Position numbers and translations under genes: made by a program
Shown: positions 23,101 to 33,068 of the stretch, in pieces
How positions within the stretch are numbered: the first letter of the stretch is position 1
Layout of the letters: each line of letters opens with the position of its first letter
DNA from: Rhizophagus irregularis
Lineage: Eukaryota; Glomeromycota; Glomeromycetes; Glomerales; Glomeraceae
Direction: 5' to 3'
Assembly (NCBI RefSeq): GCF_026210795.1
Contig: NC_089434.1
Location: 372,001-436,000 of the forward strand
Length of the DNA stretch: 64,000 nt
The notes under the pieces: generated by a model
What the model saw: only the letters and a program-made list of their open reading frames with translations
The model's database searches: none
Told to the model about the DNA's origin: nothing

Positions 23101-23845
23101 CGTCATTATCGTCTTCAGTATTTTTGGTTAAATTTTCTAAGCACTCATTACAATCTACTACAAGGCCCTCTTTTATTATGCCACTAGGTATATATATAAA
23201 TTTAATAGGAAAATCATAAAACTCCATGCAAAATAATAATAAAATATATGAAAAAAGAAGTATTTCCAAGGCACCTATTTCTAAGAAACTAAGGTCAAAT
23301 AAATAATTTGAATCTAATATAACAAACAATATAGATGCATATGATGAAGTTAATATAATTTTTGTGGAAATGAAACATGAATAAAAAATTTTTTCAAAAA
23401 AATTTTCAATGTTAGTTACATAATAAAGAAAAGATCTGAATTCTTCCATACGCATCTCTCTCATTATAGCAAAACTAGTTTCACGTTTAAGATAAGGAAT
23501 ATAAAAATCAAGAAAAATCATCATCTTGATCTGATTAATCATCAAAATCGGATAATACATTAATTTTATTTTTAAAGGTTTAATTTCATCTTCAATAGAT
23601 TCAATTAAACGTTTGGATCCATCATCAATAGATGCAAATTCATGTTTAATACTGGATTTAAAAACACGTTTAAATTCTTCATATTCTTCATCAGCGGAAT
23701 AAAAATCACAAAAAAGAAACCAGTCTCGACATATCACAAACAAAACTGTCATACATAATGAAGCTGCGAAAATAGAATATGAGAAAGCTATGAAAATAGA
23801 AAACAAGAAAATGACCAATCTGATGTCAATATTGATTAGACCCAT
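20169..23845 (-). CDS. K2: membrane kinase with four tandem N-lobe modules
   Basis: Five exons read leftward: 23845-22754, 22634-22188, 22115-21633, 21541-21068 and 20995-20169, all phase 0. The first exon (364 codons) begins MGLINIDIRL, has hydrophobic segments near residues 10-42 and 158-205, then a CxxC...CxxC region, NWTSEN and a poor N-lobe (VVIKV lysine, no glycine loop). Exons 2-4 each start with a strand 4-5 piece (YGISQDPDTKDYIMV-like), continue with CxxC...CxxC, NWTSGN or a variant, FEWIPYD and an N-lobe ending at helix C. Only exon 4 has an intact loop (GQGGFSTVYSAIW, VALK). Exon 5 carries HRDLHTGN, DFG, APE and the CW..NP..RP end. Within it, near 20820-20835, the frame shifts by one base in an A-run, so this copy is either inactivated or misread. 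Likely a membrane-anchored serine/threonine or dual-specificity kinase; ligand and target unknown. Confidence 0.75.
21068..22634 (-). repeat. Tandem exon modules of K2
   Basis: Three exons of 149, 161 and 158 codons with identical domain order and phase, separated by introns of 72 and 91 bp. Each joins the strand 4-5 segment of one kinase copy to the Cys-rich start of the next at the same point (MVYHGFCENC, MVLDHFDHLYYCEKC, RIVEFERCEKC). The glycine loop is lost in the first two (GNGPTT, ETETDA). Confidence 0.8.
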
Positions 23846-23918
23846 GATTTTTATTTTTTTTAAAAAAAAAATAAAAATAAAAATAAGAACGATAAATAAA
23901 AGGTCACATACACTGTTT

Positions 23919-23955
23919 ATATAGTTTAATAATAAGATTATTGGTTAAACTATAT
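23919..23955. promoter_or_regulatory. Inverted repeat upstream of K2
   Basis: ATATAGTTTAA and TTAAACTATAT face each other with a 15-bp gap about 75-110 bp before the K2 start codon. It could be an operator or hairpin in the promoter; function is not shown. Confidence 0.3.
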
Positions 23956-24603
23956 TAAGAACATCACATGCAAACAAAATTCTTTTCATTTATCGCCTAA
24001 ACCAGCTGATCTGCGGTCAAATCATGATTTTTATAGCGACTACTATTTTACTTTGTTTTATTTACTATTTTTGGATTAGGTTACCGTTGATTTAAGAGAT
24101 CTGCATCCCAAACATTGTTTTATTTTCCAAAATTAATTTAAGCAGTCCTAGTAGGACCCGAGCAAGGACAGGTCCTGAGAATGAGCCAAAAAATAATGTA
24201 GATCGCTTCTATTTGTGGATAATTCCGACCAGCATTACATAGTGCCGGCCCTGAAGAAATGCGTAGAGCTAATAGTAAATGTGTGCCGATCTCTCCTGAC
24301 CTACTTGATTGGTTGCAATAATACCTAATTGCGTGCGCAAGTGGAAGCTGTGCAAATTCGCAAAAAGCGACTTCAGTTCTTGTAAACTAATGTCAATGTT
24401 GACAAAAAACTTTTAAAGTTAATGTTCATTTATTTCTGTCACTGTATGTTCATGTAAGATTTATGTCTATTTTATTATATCTAGAATATCAATGAAGAAG
24501 CCAGATCATAGAGTTATTGTTGGATATAGGTTTAAATAAAGGTGCTTTACGGGTATTAGTAAGAATATCATTTCGCTTTGTAAAATAGAACTATGAATAG
24601 CTA
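23956..24603. other. Intergenic stretch, no gene seen
   Basis: Somewhat higher GC than average, with ATTCCGACCAGCATTAC and GTGCCGGCC motifs near 24225-24250, similar to motifs in the MITEs. No coding frame was accepted. Confidence 0.4.
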
Positions 24604-24916
24604 ATAAAGATGGTCATCAGTCCTAACCGTGGTCCTACAGTCTTACACCTTAAAAAGACAGACTGGTCCATCTTGGTGTAGAACTGCGGTCTTTCGGTCC
24701 TGTATCACATATAATAAGACCATCGGTCTTTTTAAGGACCACAGTCTTTTTAAGACCAATCAGTATTTTTTTTTTTTAGCTTTAAATTTAATTTATTATA
24801 TGAAGACTGGTATGAGGACTGGTCCTACTGCGCCATAAAAAATGCAAGACCGCAGTCCAGTCCTACAAGTCCTGGGACCGGACTGAGTAGGACCGTTAGG
24901 ACCGATGACCATTCTT
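24604..24916. mobile_element. hAT-like MITE with GATGGTCAT(C)GGTCCTAAC ends
   Basis: The left end AAGATGGTCATCAGTCCTAA and right end AAGAATGGTCATCGGTCCTA (read inward) are imperfect inverted repeats of about 35 bp, rich in GGTCCT/AGGACC. Flanks AATAGCTA (24596-24603) and AATAGCCA (24917-24924) look like an 8-bp duplication with one change. Open frames inside are artefacts of the repeats. Confidence 0.75.
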
Positions 24917-24967
24917 AATAGCCAAGCAATTAACTTATTTATTTTTGCAAATATTATTTCACATATG

Positions 24968-25327
24968 GGCAGAGCCGCAGCAAAAGGTGAGTTCGGCCAA
25001 CCAATCAGATTTTGAGTATCGGTCTGGGGGATCAAATATATTTAGTAAAAAGACTCGCAATTTAAGTTTTTTTTTCCATTGTATGTACTGCTGTTATTAA
25101 AAAAACGTCAGAAATATCGTAAAATCATTTTTTTATTTTTAATAAAAAATATGGAATATGATATGCAAAATGGAAGCTAATATTTTCAAATGTTGGCTGT
25201 AAAAAAATTTTTTTAAGTTATAAAGAAAAATTAAGAAAAATCACATGAAAATCATGCGAAAACTTAAATTGCGATTTTCTTGAAATTACGTGATTGTCTG
25301 AACCTCACCTTTTGCTGCGAGTCCGCC
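24968..25327. mobile_element. MITE with CGCAGCAAAAGGTGAG ends
   Basis: Left GGCAGAGCCGCAGCAAAAGG and right, read inward, GGCGGACTCGCAGCAAAAGG match as terminal inverted repeats. A second, internal inverted pair ACTCGCAATTTAAGTTTT / AAAACTTAAATTGCGA lies near 25053 and 25259. The target duplication is unclear. Confidence 0.7.
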
Positions 25328-26264
25328 TATATAATTTTGAATTGTACGGACATTGATATCAGCTTTTCACATAATCGAAGATGTGTTACAAAAAATAAGA
25401 GCCAGATGCTAGTCAATCTTGCCCCTCAACAAATATAAATGAAATTCAAAACAAAGTTATTAATCACTGATAATACAAAAGTAGATAAGACGTGTACGGG
25501 TATTTTATTTTTATTTTCAGGAAATTATAGTCTCGTATATATTTTTTCTTACTCGTTTGTTTTAGAGTCTTGCAATAGACTTGATATTTATACATTTGTG
25601 AAGTTCTCGTGGGGTCACAAGTATTTGCATATATACTGTACTCCAAGTATAGTTCGTGTCGTTCATGTAAAGAAGTCATCAAAATGTTTGTCATGGATCA
25701 TCGTTACCATGATTTGAAGTGTGTTAGATGATGGAACTAGCAAAAATATTGGGTCAATCGGTGGAGGTGAAAGCGTTTACGAATCAGTTGTTAGGTAAAG
25801 GTCTAGACCTTAAAGGTTTGAACTGACAGTTTGTTGGAAATAAATTGACGATTTGAATAATTTTGGATAGAAATTTATTCTACTAAAGAAATTGGCAGTA
25901 GCGAGCGAAGTGACGAATACCTATTAAATACGCCACAACAGATTGTAGTAATTATTCGTTACATTTTTCTTATGCTCTATTTTTTTTTTTATTTTTGTAA
26001 AAAAGATGACTTATTATCAGATTTAAAAATATCGTGCTAAATGCAATAAAAAGCAAAATAAGGCCACACAAATTCAATTTTTTGGTTCACGTAACATTAA
26101 AATTTAAAATTGACCTGGGGACCCAGGGTTTATTGTTTATTAATAAAAAAAGTTTATATTTTATTTTTATTTTATTTTTAAAATATCAACACGACTGGGA
26201 TCCAACATTACAAAAGAACAATTTTAAACTAAAAGTCTAATGAATTCTAAGCTAGTGATAAAAC
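25328..26264. other. Intergenic stretch, no gene accepted
   Basis: Overlapping open frames of 68-92 codons occur on both strands near 25439-25717 and 26034-26240, but none resembles a known family or shows codon structure I trust. Confidence 0.4.
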
Positions 26265-26646
26265 CCAACTTCTCGGGTGAAGCCCGAAGGAGTCGCCTTG
26301 CCCGTTCTTTACAAATGACAAACAGGTATAGCCTTATGTCGTGGAGAAAACAGGTAAAGAAAAAGAAGAACTAAAACAGTCTTACCAAAATCCCAAGAAA
26401 AATGAACAAGAAAAATTAATAAAACCCGTATTTTGCTTTCAGCCCTAAGGCTGCCACTTGTCAATACTGTCATAAGTGGAGTGGTTCACACTATTCTAAA
26501 TTGTTTGATATGTTTACAAACATGCATGATGACGTAGGGGTAAGTTAGACGCCAAAATGTAGAATGTAAAGTATAAAATAGAAAAAAATGAATTTAAGAC
26601 TCATTACATGAGTAATATATATATATAAAAAAAAGAAAAAACTAAA

Positions 26647-27057
26647 TTAATTAGAATTAAGACTAGAAAATAGGGAGTCAGATAGGTAACTATTCGCTGG
26701 TCTTGGTCGTTTATGGTCATGTGATTGTGACGAAGCGGAAGGATAGGACACCGTATCCCTCTTGTTAGGTCGATATTCCACTGATTTAGTATCATCTGAG
26801 GTATGTGAAAGCGAACCAAAGAGATCTCTATGGTAAGCGGCTGACTGATAAGGTCTAGGAGCGTACGGTTTACTTATAAAATCATTGTAATCTTGATATT
26901 TATCCATCCATTTCTTCCACTTGTTACGCTGTTTCTTTTTGGAAGGCATTGGAGGTGGGGAAGGTTGTTTCATGTACATATGATAGTCTTCAGTCCAGAC
27001 CGTCAATTGTCGAGTCGACAATGCTCGACGATAATAATGTTTGAGTGTAGTACCCAT
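26647..27057 (-). CDS. Probable C-terminal continuation of the 484-residue protein
   Basis: 136 residues from MGTTLKHYYRRAL. It has a proline/lysine stretch (PSPPPMPSKKKQR), a tryptophan-lysine helix (NKWKKWMDKYQDY) and a Ser-rich tail ending SLNSN. It is open upstream without ATG through NPLDYDSSAANA, and composition matches the preceding frame. This points to one gene split by a frameshift rather than two genes. Function unknown. Confidence 0.45.
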   Translation of the reverse strand: MGTTLKHYYRRALSTRQLTVWTEDYHMYMKQPSPPPMPSKKKQRNKWKKWMDKYQDYNDFISKPYAPRPYQSAAYHRDLFGSLSHTSDDTKSVEYRPNKRDTVSYPSASSQSHDHKRPRPANSYLSDSLFSSLNSN

Positions 27058-27083
27058 TGCGTTAGCGGCGGATGAATCGTAAT

Positions 27084-28538
27084 CTAGAGGGTTAGATTTA
27101 CGTATATTGACTGATGGAGGTAAATCGGTCGTTCAGGGTTGTATTGTAAAAAATAACTACTGTCCACTTTTGACGGATCTACGGGGTTATGACCGTAGTA
27201 AATAGGAGTTTGTCTAAGCGGTTCTAAAAAAGTACCAAGAGCCGCAATTTCTTCAGCATTCAAATAATGAGGAATTGTATTAGCACCAGAAGGCCTATAT
27301 GAGGTCGAAGCTTGTGATCGAGCTATAGGTGTAATACTGGAATTTTCCAGCGCGTGGTGAGGTATCTTGAATGTGTAATCATTGAGATCAGGTAATAATT
27401 TCTCCTTTGGAAAACGTTTGAATTTCAAATGATGGATAGGTGAATAGATATGTTGAGATTCATAGAACAGGAAGCGGTAACGTCTTCCTGCAGCAAGTTT
27501 ATCCTCTTTTATAGTGCGGGATGTAGGATTAATATTTTTAAAGACCCGCCTACAATGTCTCTTGAAGCGGGTTTCCTGTTTACGCTTTGTTGCAGGGTTG
27601 TTGCTAAGGTTAAGTTCGAAATCCGAAAGGTGTTTCCTATAAATGTAGGCACCTGAATGTTTGCGTATGAAATTACTACTGTTGGCTACAAGGCCAACTT
27701 TGTATCGAATACCTAAACGATTGGAAAACATATCATTTTTCCATCGATGTTGCCAAAGATCGTATACATGATCTGCGTGTGAAGATTTTGAATTTATAAA
27801 TCCTGGGTCCGAATCAGGCACAGGTTTCAAATGATGATTGATTTCTTTTCTCGAAAATTCAGATTGGTGAGTACCACAAGCATGTCTATTTAGAGACATG
27901 ATGAAAGGGCTCGGGCTATGACATCGGGTGGAAAGATTAAATAAACCAGGTGTATGAGCATGTTCACAAGGAATGTAAATACCAAAGTGGAAGCGATAAC
28001 GCTTATAAGAAAATGAGAAGAAAGTTTTTGTAATGGTGTTCTTCAAAGTTCTTTTAGAAGCACGTGACTTGATAAAGTCAATTCGTTCCAGTAATTTCCG
28101 GCGAATCAAATCAAAATACTTTTGTTGAATACGTCGGGGTAAAACTTTTTGTAAGGTAAAAAAGTGTGTGAGCATTTTACTAATTTGATATTTTGTGTTA
28201 GGCAAATAGCTCGTGGACGTGTACGAAATAGGCGTAGAATCCATGTGATAATCATTGGTGTGTAAATATAAATGAAGATTATTGGTGTCTGAGAAAGGAT
28301 CAGCAAGCTCAAAAAAGAAACTTTTTGAGCGTCTAAATTCGTAAATCTTGTTATAACCGGTTCGGCGTTTTGTCATCACGTGAAATTTTTTCACAGAGAC
28401 AAGGAAAGTATTTTCATGAGCGTTGGACATATTATTAAACGTATTTGAGGATAAAGGTAAAGGTAAAGGTAAAATAGTCAGTTCGTTATGAACAGACTGG
28501 AGTGGAACAGGCGTATCTTCTGTATCCATTTCTCTCAC
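27084..28538 (-). CDS. Unidentified basic protein, 484 residues
   Basis: I do not recognise the family. The start ATG at 28538 gives MREMDTEDTPVP. The protein is rich in His, Arg, Ser and Tyr, with no signal peptide or membrane segment. A basic middle region (residues about 120-360) includes many RK and HR pairs; the end contains YLNAEEIAALGTFLEP and NPVDPSKVD. Codon use is much less AT-biased than in the kinases, suggesting a mobile-element or transferred origin. The frame stops after IYVNLTL; reading on in another frame gives RKSNPLDYDSSAANAMGTT, which joins the next open stretch, so the original protein was probably longer and this copy carries a one- or two-base shift near 27105-27125. 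Confidence 0.5.
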   Translation of the reverse strand: MREMDTEDTPVPLQSVHNELTILPLPLPLSSNTFNNMSNAHENTFLVSVKKFHVMTKRRTGYNKIYEFRRSKSFFFELADPFSDTNNLHLYLHTNDYHMDSTPISYTSTSYLPNTKYQISKMLTHFFTLQKVLPRRIQQKYFDLIRRKLLERIDFIKSRASKRTLKNTITKTFFSFSYKRYRFHFGIYIPCEHAHTPGLFNLSTRCHSPSPFIMSLNRHACGTHQSEFSRKEINHHLKPVPDSDPGFINSKSSHADHVYDLWQHRWKNDMFSNRLGIRYKVGLVANSSNFIRKHSGAYIYRKHLSDFELNLSNNPATKRKQETRFKRHCRRVFKNINPTSRTIKEDKLAAGRRYRFLFYESQHIYSPIHHLKFKRFPKEKLLPDLNDYTFKIPHHALENSSITPIARSQASTSYRPSGANTIPHYLNAEEIAALGTFLEPLRQTPIYYGHNPVDPSKVDSSYFLQYNPERPIYLHQSIYVNLTL

Positions 28539-28889
28539 AGGACAAGGGTAATAAAAGGAGACCTTTCCGTAGAGGCCACCAAGTGGTCCTCGCTCCTTAG
28601 AAAAAACTATAAGTGTTTGTGAAAAAAAGGTGTATTACTGCGGCTTTTTAACAAAAAAAACGGAAAGGGGAGAGAGTTTTTTTTTTTTTCCAAAAAGTTT
28701 ATATGTAAAATCGTGGCATCTGATTGTAATTAATTTATTTTGGCCACGTGATAAACTTACCCGCCAATAAAATTACGTATTTATCACATGATAAACTTTT
28801 TATATATAAACTTTTTTTTTATTGAAATTTGAAAAAGTGACCCGGCCGGATGAAGTGAACCAAAAAATCGAATTTGTGTGGCCTAAAAC

Positions 28890-29467
28890 ATTTTTTTGTA
28901 AGTTCTTATGTTTATGACTCTTTATAATCTGGAAATATTGCTTTTAGGTTATATTTTCACTAATTTTCTTGTTCTCCTTTTCTAGATTCCCACTTTAATT
29001 TATTATTTTCTTGCATAAATTAATTTTTTTAAAAAAATTTTATAGCATTGAATGATATTATTATTTTATCTTGTAATGAAACCGGGTGCATGTTATATAC
29101 AAAAAAAATTTTTTTTTTATAATACAAGTTTATATTGTGTGTCCACTATTATCATCGTCTTTTAATGAAATATTTTACTAATACGTTTCTATTTCTAATT
29201 TTTTTTTTCTCTTTAGAAAGCCAGGTCTTTATGCATAGAATTTTGATAGGGAATCTACAAGTACTTTTTTTTGTTTATTTTTTTTTAGCAAAACGCTTTA
29301 CTAACGTTTTGGTTTTTCTTTTTTTAGGCATCCAGGACATCAGACGCGTAGGGATTCGGTAAGAGAGGAATCATATTTTTTGATTTATCTTAACGAAATA
29401 TTTCTAACTTTGTTTTTTTTTCTTTTTTTAGGTGACCAGTTCCGATTTTAAAGTACCGGAATACCAG
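28890..29467 (+). repeat. Tandem intron-like array B with branch-point hairpins
   Basis: The same architecture as arrays A and C. Exon-like pieces are 29217-29260, 29328-29358 (31 nt) and 29432-29466, with donors GTACTT, GTAAGA and GTAAAT and acceptors TTTTTTTAG or CTCTTTAG. Inverted arms flank the branch point, for example CAAAACG / CGTTTTG around TTTACTAA at 29289-29312. Earlier units (28898-29040) keep donors and pyrimidine tracts but no clear hairpin. Confidence 0.55.
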
Positions 29468-29663
29468 TAAATATTAAATCAAATCTTCAACTAACATGAT
29501 CTCCTTTTACCTCTGATGAAAAAAACTACTTTTAAAAAAAACTCACGAAGTTTCCTTAACTAACATTTCTTACTTTATTTTTGTCCTAAATTTGTGATAT
29601 TGGAGATGGATAAATTTCGTAATGTTCCGTTACAAAACTTTGATTTTATTAAAAACATTTTTA

Positions 29664-29880
29664 GATTTCAATTTCATCACGCTCATCATCATATTCTGAA
29701 TCAGCAAAATTACTTTCTACATCACTTGTATTTTTATTCTCTTCATCTGAAGTATCTTGGTAAGTAAATTGTTTAGCCTTTGTGAGTATAATTCAAATGA
29801 AGATTCGTTCTTATCTAAATCACTTAAATCCTTATAATTACTATCAAAACTGACGTCCCAAGCATGTTCTTCCAAATGAT
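29664..29880 (-). pseudogene. Dead acidic C-terminus ending DEIEI
   Basis: Reading leftward, one frame gives NNHLEEHAWDVSFDSNYKDL and SDLDKNESSFELY, then after a one-base shift KQFTYQDTSDEENKNTSDVE, then NFADSEYDDERDEIEI and stop near 29664. The acidic end and its composition look coding. The shift and the lack of anything upstream suggest a gene remnant. I cannot name the parent. Confidence 0.5.
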
Positions 29881-31480
29881 TGTTGCCATTAAATTTTCAT
29901 ATTCTCGGTAAAAATTTAGTTCTTATCTACAAATCTTTTTCCAAATCCTTACAATCATGCTTACCAATATTTGTTTAAATATTCGTATTTGCTAATATTT
30001 GCTGGGTTTATCATCAAACAAATATTTAATAAATTTAAATCTAGAAGTTTATTTTTTAAGTGTTAAGTAAGGAAAAAATATATAATTTTGCTAGTATTAG
30101 TTTGAAGTTTTAAATTTCTCACTATATTAAGTAAATTCTAAAGTTTCTTTTACTTTCGTTACCTTTAATAATAAAAAGTATATCAACTTCCAAGCAAGAT
30201 CCAAGTGAAGTAATAAATGATATACAAAATTTTTTTTATAAAATCATAGTAGCATATGGCTCTTGAATTTTTGTAAAATTTAGGCCTGCATTATTAATTA
30301 TTCATCAGCAATACAATTATTTTAATGACTATACTGCGCCACAATTTTTTTTTACTGACGTGACATTTCCTATGACTGATAAATAAAGTACTGATAGTAT
30401 AGGACTATAGGTAGCTACTGGAGGTGTTCTTAAAAATAAGAACAACCTTTAAATTACATATAAATAAACAGAACTTTCCTGTATCGCTTTGGGGAAAGTA
30501 ACTTGCAAATATGTGACTACTTATTATTTTATCACAAATCACGATAGCGATTATTTTGTCAATCATTTATAATTTTTTTAATATTTATGTAACGGGATGA
30601 AATAATGATTAATAATTAAATAAAAAAGATTCCAAATTAGGGTGGATGCAAATCACGTGATCACACCTATGATCGTGAACAATTTGGATGGTCGAGTCTT
30701 CATTATTCGGCACTTTTCAATCAGAATATTTTCTTTGTTTTGTGAACTTGACTCCAGTGGTTTGTAAGATGGCAGGAGAATACCTTCTGAACATTACCAT
30801 TTTTGTTTGTACGAATCCTACTGTATCCAGATATTCGAAACTAACGGCCACTAATTTTTGTTAAAAACTTTCATCAGGATTTCCAAAGAATAACTTACAA
30901 CAAAAAAGTAAACCCCATTTTTCATCTGGTGTGAGGTTTCTAACAGTATCGGACGCCTCTGCTATTTCCATTTATTTTTTCTTCATTTATTTTCCTTCTC
31001 TTTTCCTTTTATTTGCTCTGTTTTTGTTTATTTTTTTCTTCGTTCTTCCCTATTTAATGGTCTCTTTTTGTTCTTAAAACTCTTTATTATTGAAAGATTA
31101 CATAGTGTTTATTATAATAAGTCAACAATAATAAAAAAAAAATAAAAAAATAAATAAAATTTTTTGGGGGGAAAATTTGCATGATGATAAGCAAAAAGGA
31201 CCTCACTATTATCAGGAATATTAAAGTGGTCATATGAATTATTACTATGAAATGCTATTAAAAATAATAAAATCATTAAAGGAGGTTATACAGTAATTAT
31301 TAACAAATGCTCAATTTATACATAAACAAACGTTATATTAAATATCTATTATTTTTTTTTTTTTAATTTAACTTTATTAATATTATAATAATTATATATA
31401 ACAATCTATTATAATAGACGTATACATCTGTTAATAAAGCATCTATCTAAAAATTTAAAACTATACTAAAATTACTAAAG
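29881..31480. other. Intergenic stretch, no gene seen
   Basis: AT-rich. It contains AAATCACGTGATCACACC near 30650 and a homopyrimidine-rich piece near 30965-31065 (TTTTCCTTCTCTTTTCC type). No convincing frame. Confidence 0.45.
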
Positions 31481-32290
31481 TCAATCCAAAATACTAAAAT
31501 TAGAAGAATAATAAGAAGGTCTAAAAGTAACTAAACTGTTATATTTCCATAAATCTTCTACACCCAATTCATACCAAATATTTTTAGCTGCTACATCATT
31601 ATTAAGATAATGCCCCGTCCATCTTTGTAAAACGTCTGAAATAAAAATATTTTTCTTCTTCCCATCATGACCCAAACTAGGCAATGAAGATTTATATAGT
31701 TTACTTGCTTTTTTCATTTGCTTCGTAATACCCTGCCTTATTTCCCATTCAATAAATCTCTTGCATCGCTCGCTCCACATGAATTTTCTAGCCATATCAT
31801 GTATATCCTCTACGAAACTTGCTATATTATCTTTGAAAACTTTATCTTCTATTTCCAAGAACAACCTTTCATTAACAATTCCTTTGATTGCTTCATGAAA
31901 AATTCTGCCATTAAAAACTACTTTTGACTTTTCGTTCAAAATATATAATAAACTTGCATGAAAATTATAATTAATTCTAAAATCTATTTTGTCTAACTTG
32001 TTTTTTAAATTTTCAAAAACTGCATTAATTATTTGAATTATTGATGTCTCTGTTTGATCACATATCCAAATATGTGTCCATGTTTCAGTTGTATAATTAC
32101 AGCGTATACATCTCCCACTTTCATATAACTCTGGATTACGTTTATTCAATAAAGTAGCCACTGGTAAAATTTCCAAAAAAATTTTAACATTATAAGCATT
32201 ATCAAAGTTATTCTTATCTGTATTTTCATCATTAAAGGCTTTCATAATAATTTTAATTGAATGATGCCAAACCCAACTATTACTTCATCT
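31481..32290 (-). pseudogene. C-terminal domain of a non-LTR-type retroelement
   Basis: 254 codons from ATG at 32245, open further back to about 32290 (SNSWVWHHSIKII). The segment EILPVATLLNKRNPELYESG is followed by a zinc-binding pattern C-x2-C-x8-H-x3-C (CIRC...THIWIC). This order resembles the region after RNase H in retroelement polyproteins of this lineage. The rest (KFMWSERCKRFIEWE, GLGVEDLW-like end) is conserved-looking but unknown. No reverse transcriptase or RNase H is present, so it is a 5'-truncated copy or a domesticated fragment. Confidence 0.5.
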
Positions 32291-32520
32291 CTCAAAGACT
32301 AAATTGACTAATTTTTTATTGGTTAAATTTAAAATTTTTTCGCAAAGAATATTTTATTCTACTGTTAAATAATAAAATAATTTGTACATTAAAATTTTGT
32401 TTTGTTAAATACAATGTTAAAACTATTAAATTTTATACACTTAGTGATTTTAAAAAATTATTTTTTTTATTCTTATAAATTATTTTTTTACTGAGTATAT
32501 TTTATTTGACGAATTTATTC

Positions 32521-33068
32521 TTATCCCTTAAACTGTAGGGGCTAAAATTAATTTTAAAAATTTTTAAATTTTTAAAATATCTTGAGATCTAGTGATCATA
32601 TAAAGATGAAATTATATTTGTTAGATTCCTCTTATTAAGGCGCATTTAATGGTAATAAAATCATAACTCTAAAATTGATAAATAAAAAGTTATATTAATT
32701 TATAAATTTTTAGTTTTTATAAGTTATCCTGTCATATAATATTTGTAGAAGGACAATTTTATTTCTATCAGATTCTTCTCATTAAGACGCATCAAATGGT
32801 GGTAATTTTATATTTCTAGGGTTAATAGATAAAAAGATATTTTAATTTAAAAAATTTAGCTACTATTTGTTAAATTTGTCGATCATTTACTTTTAAAAAA
32901 TCATTAATCAAATTGGAACTTTTTGTTCGATTTTTACTTAGAAAACACTATAGAATTTATTATAAAATATTGGTTTATGTAATAAAATATTTTAAGGTAT
33001 TTAAAAATGTCTTTAATTAAAAAACAAAATTGCAGGCAAATTTGGTTGCAAAACAGTTTAAGGGATAA
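32521..33068. mobile_element. MITE with TTATCCCTTAAACTGT ends and doubled inner module
   Basis: Perfect 16-bp inverted ends TTATCCCTTAAACTGT at 32521-32536 and ACAGTTTAAGGGATAA at 33053-33068. Inside are two related blocks, near 32580-32700 and 32725-32845, each containing GATTC(C/T)TCT(C/T)ATTAAG(G/A)CGCAT. The same block occurs in the element at 42463-42969. No transposase. Confidence 0.75.

Larger units (their letters stand above)
26265..28690 (-). mobile_element. Transposon-like two-frame coding unit
   Basis: A minus-strand unit of distinctly higher GC than its surroundings. It opens with a pyrimidine-rich leader after an A-run (28680-28550), carries two adjoining frames (28538-27084, 27057-26647), and ends near 26265-26300 with a strong hairpin CTTCGGG / CCCGAGAAG, resembling non-LTR 3' ends. 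No reverse transcriptase, transposase or terminal repeats were recognised, so the class is open; a host gene is also possible. Confidence 0.4.

Noticed and set aside
24629-25035. Short frames inside the two neighbouring MITEs
   Set aside because: They lie across terminal repeats and read the GGTCCT repeats; no transposase motifs.
26893-27075. Plus-strand 60-codon frame
   Set aside because: Antisense of the transposon-like coding unit.
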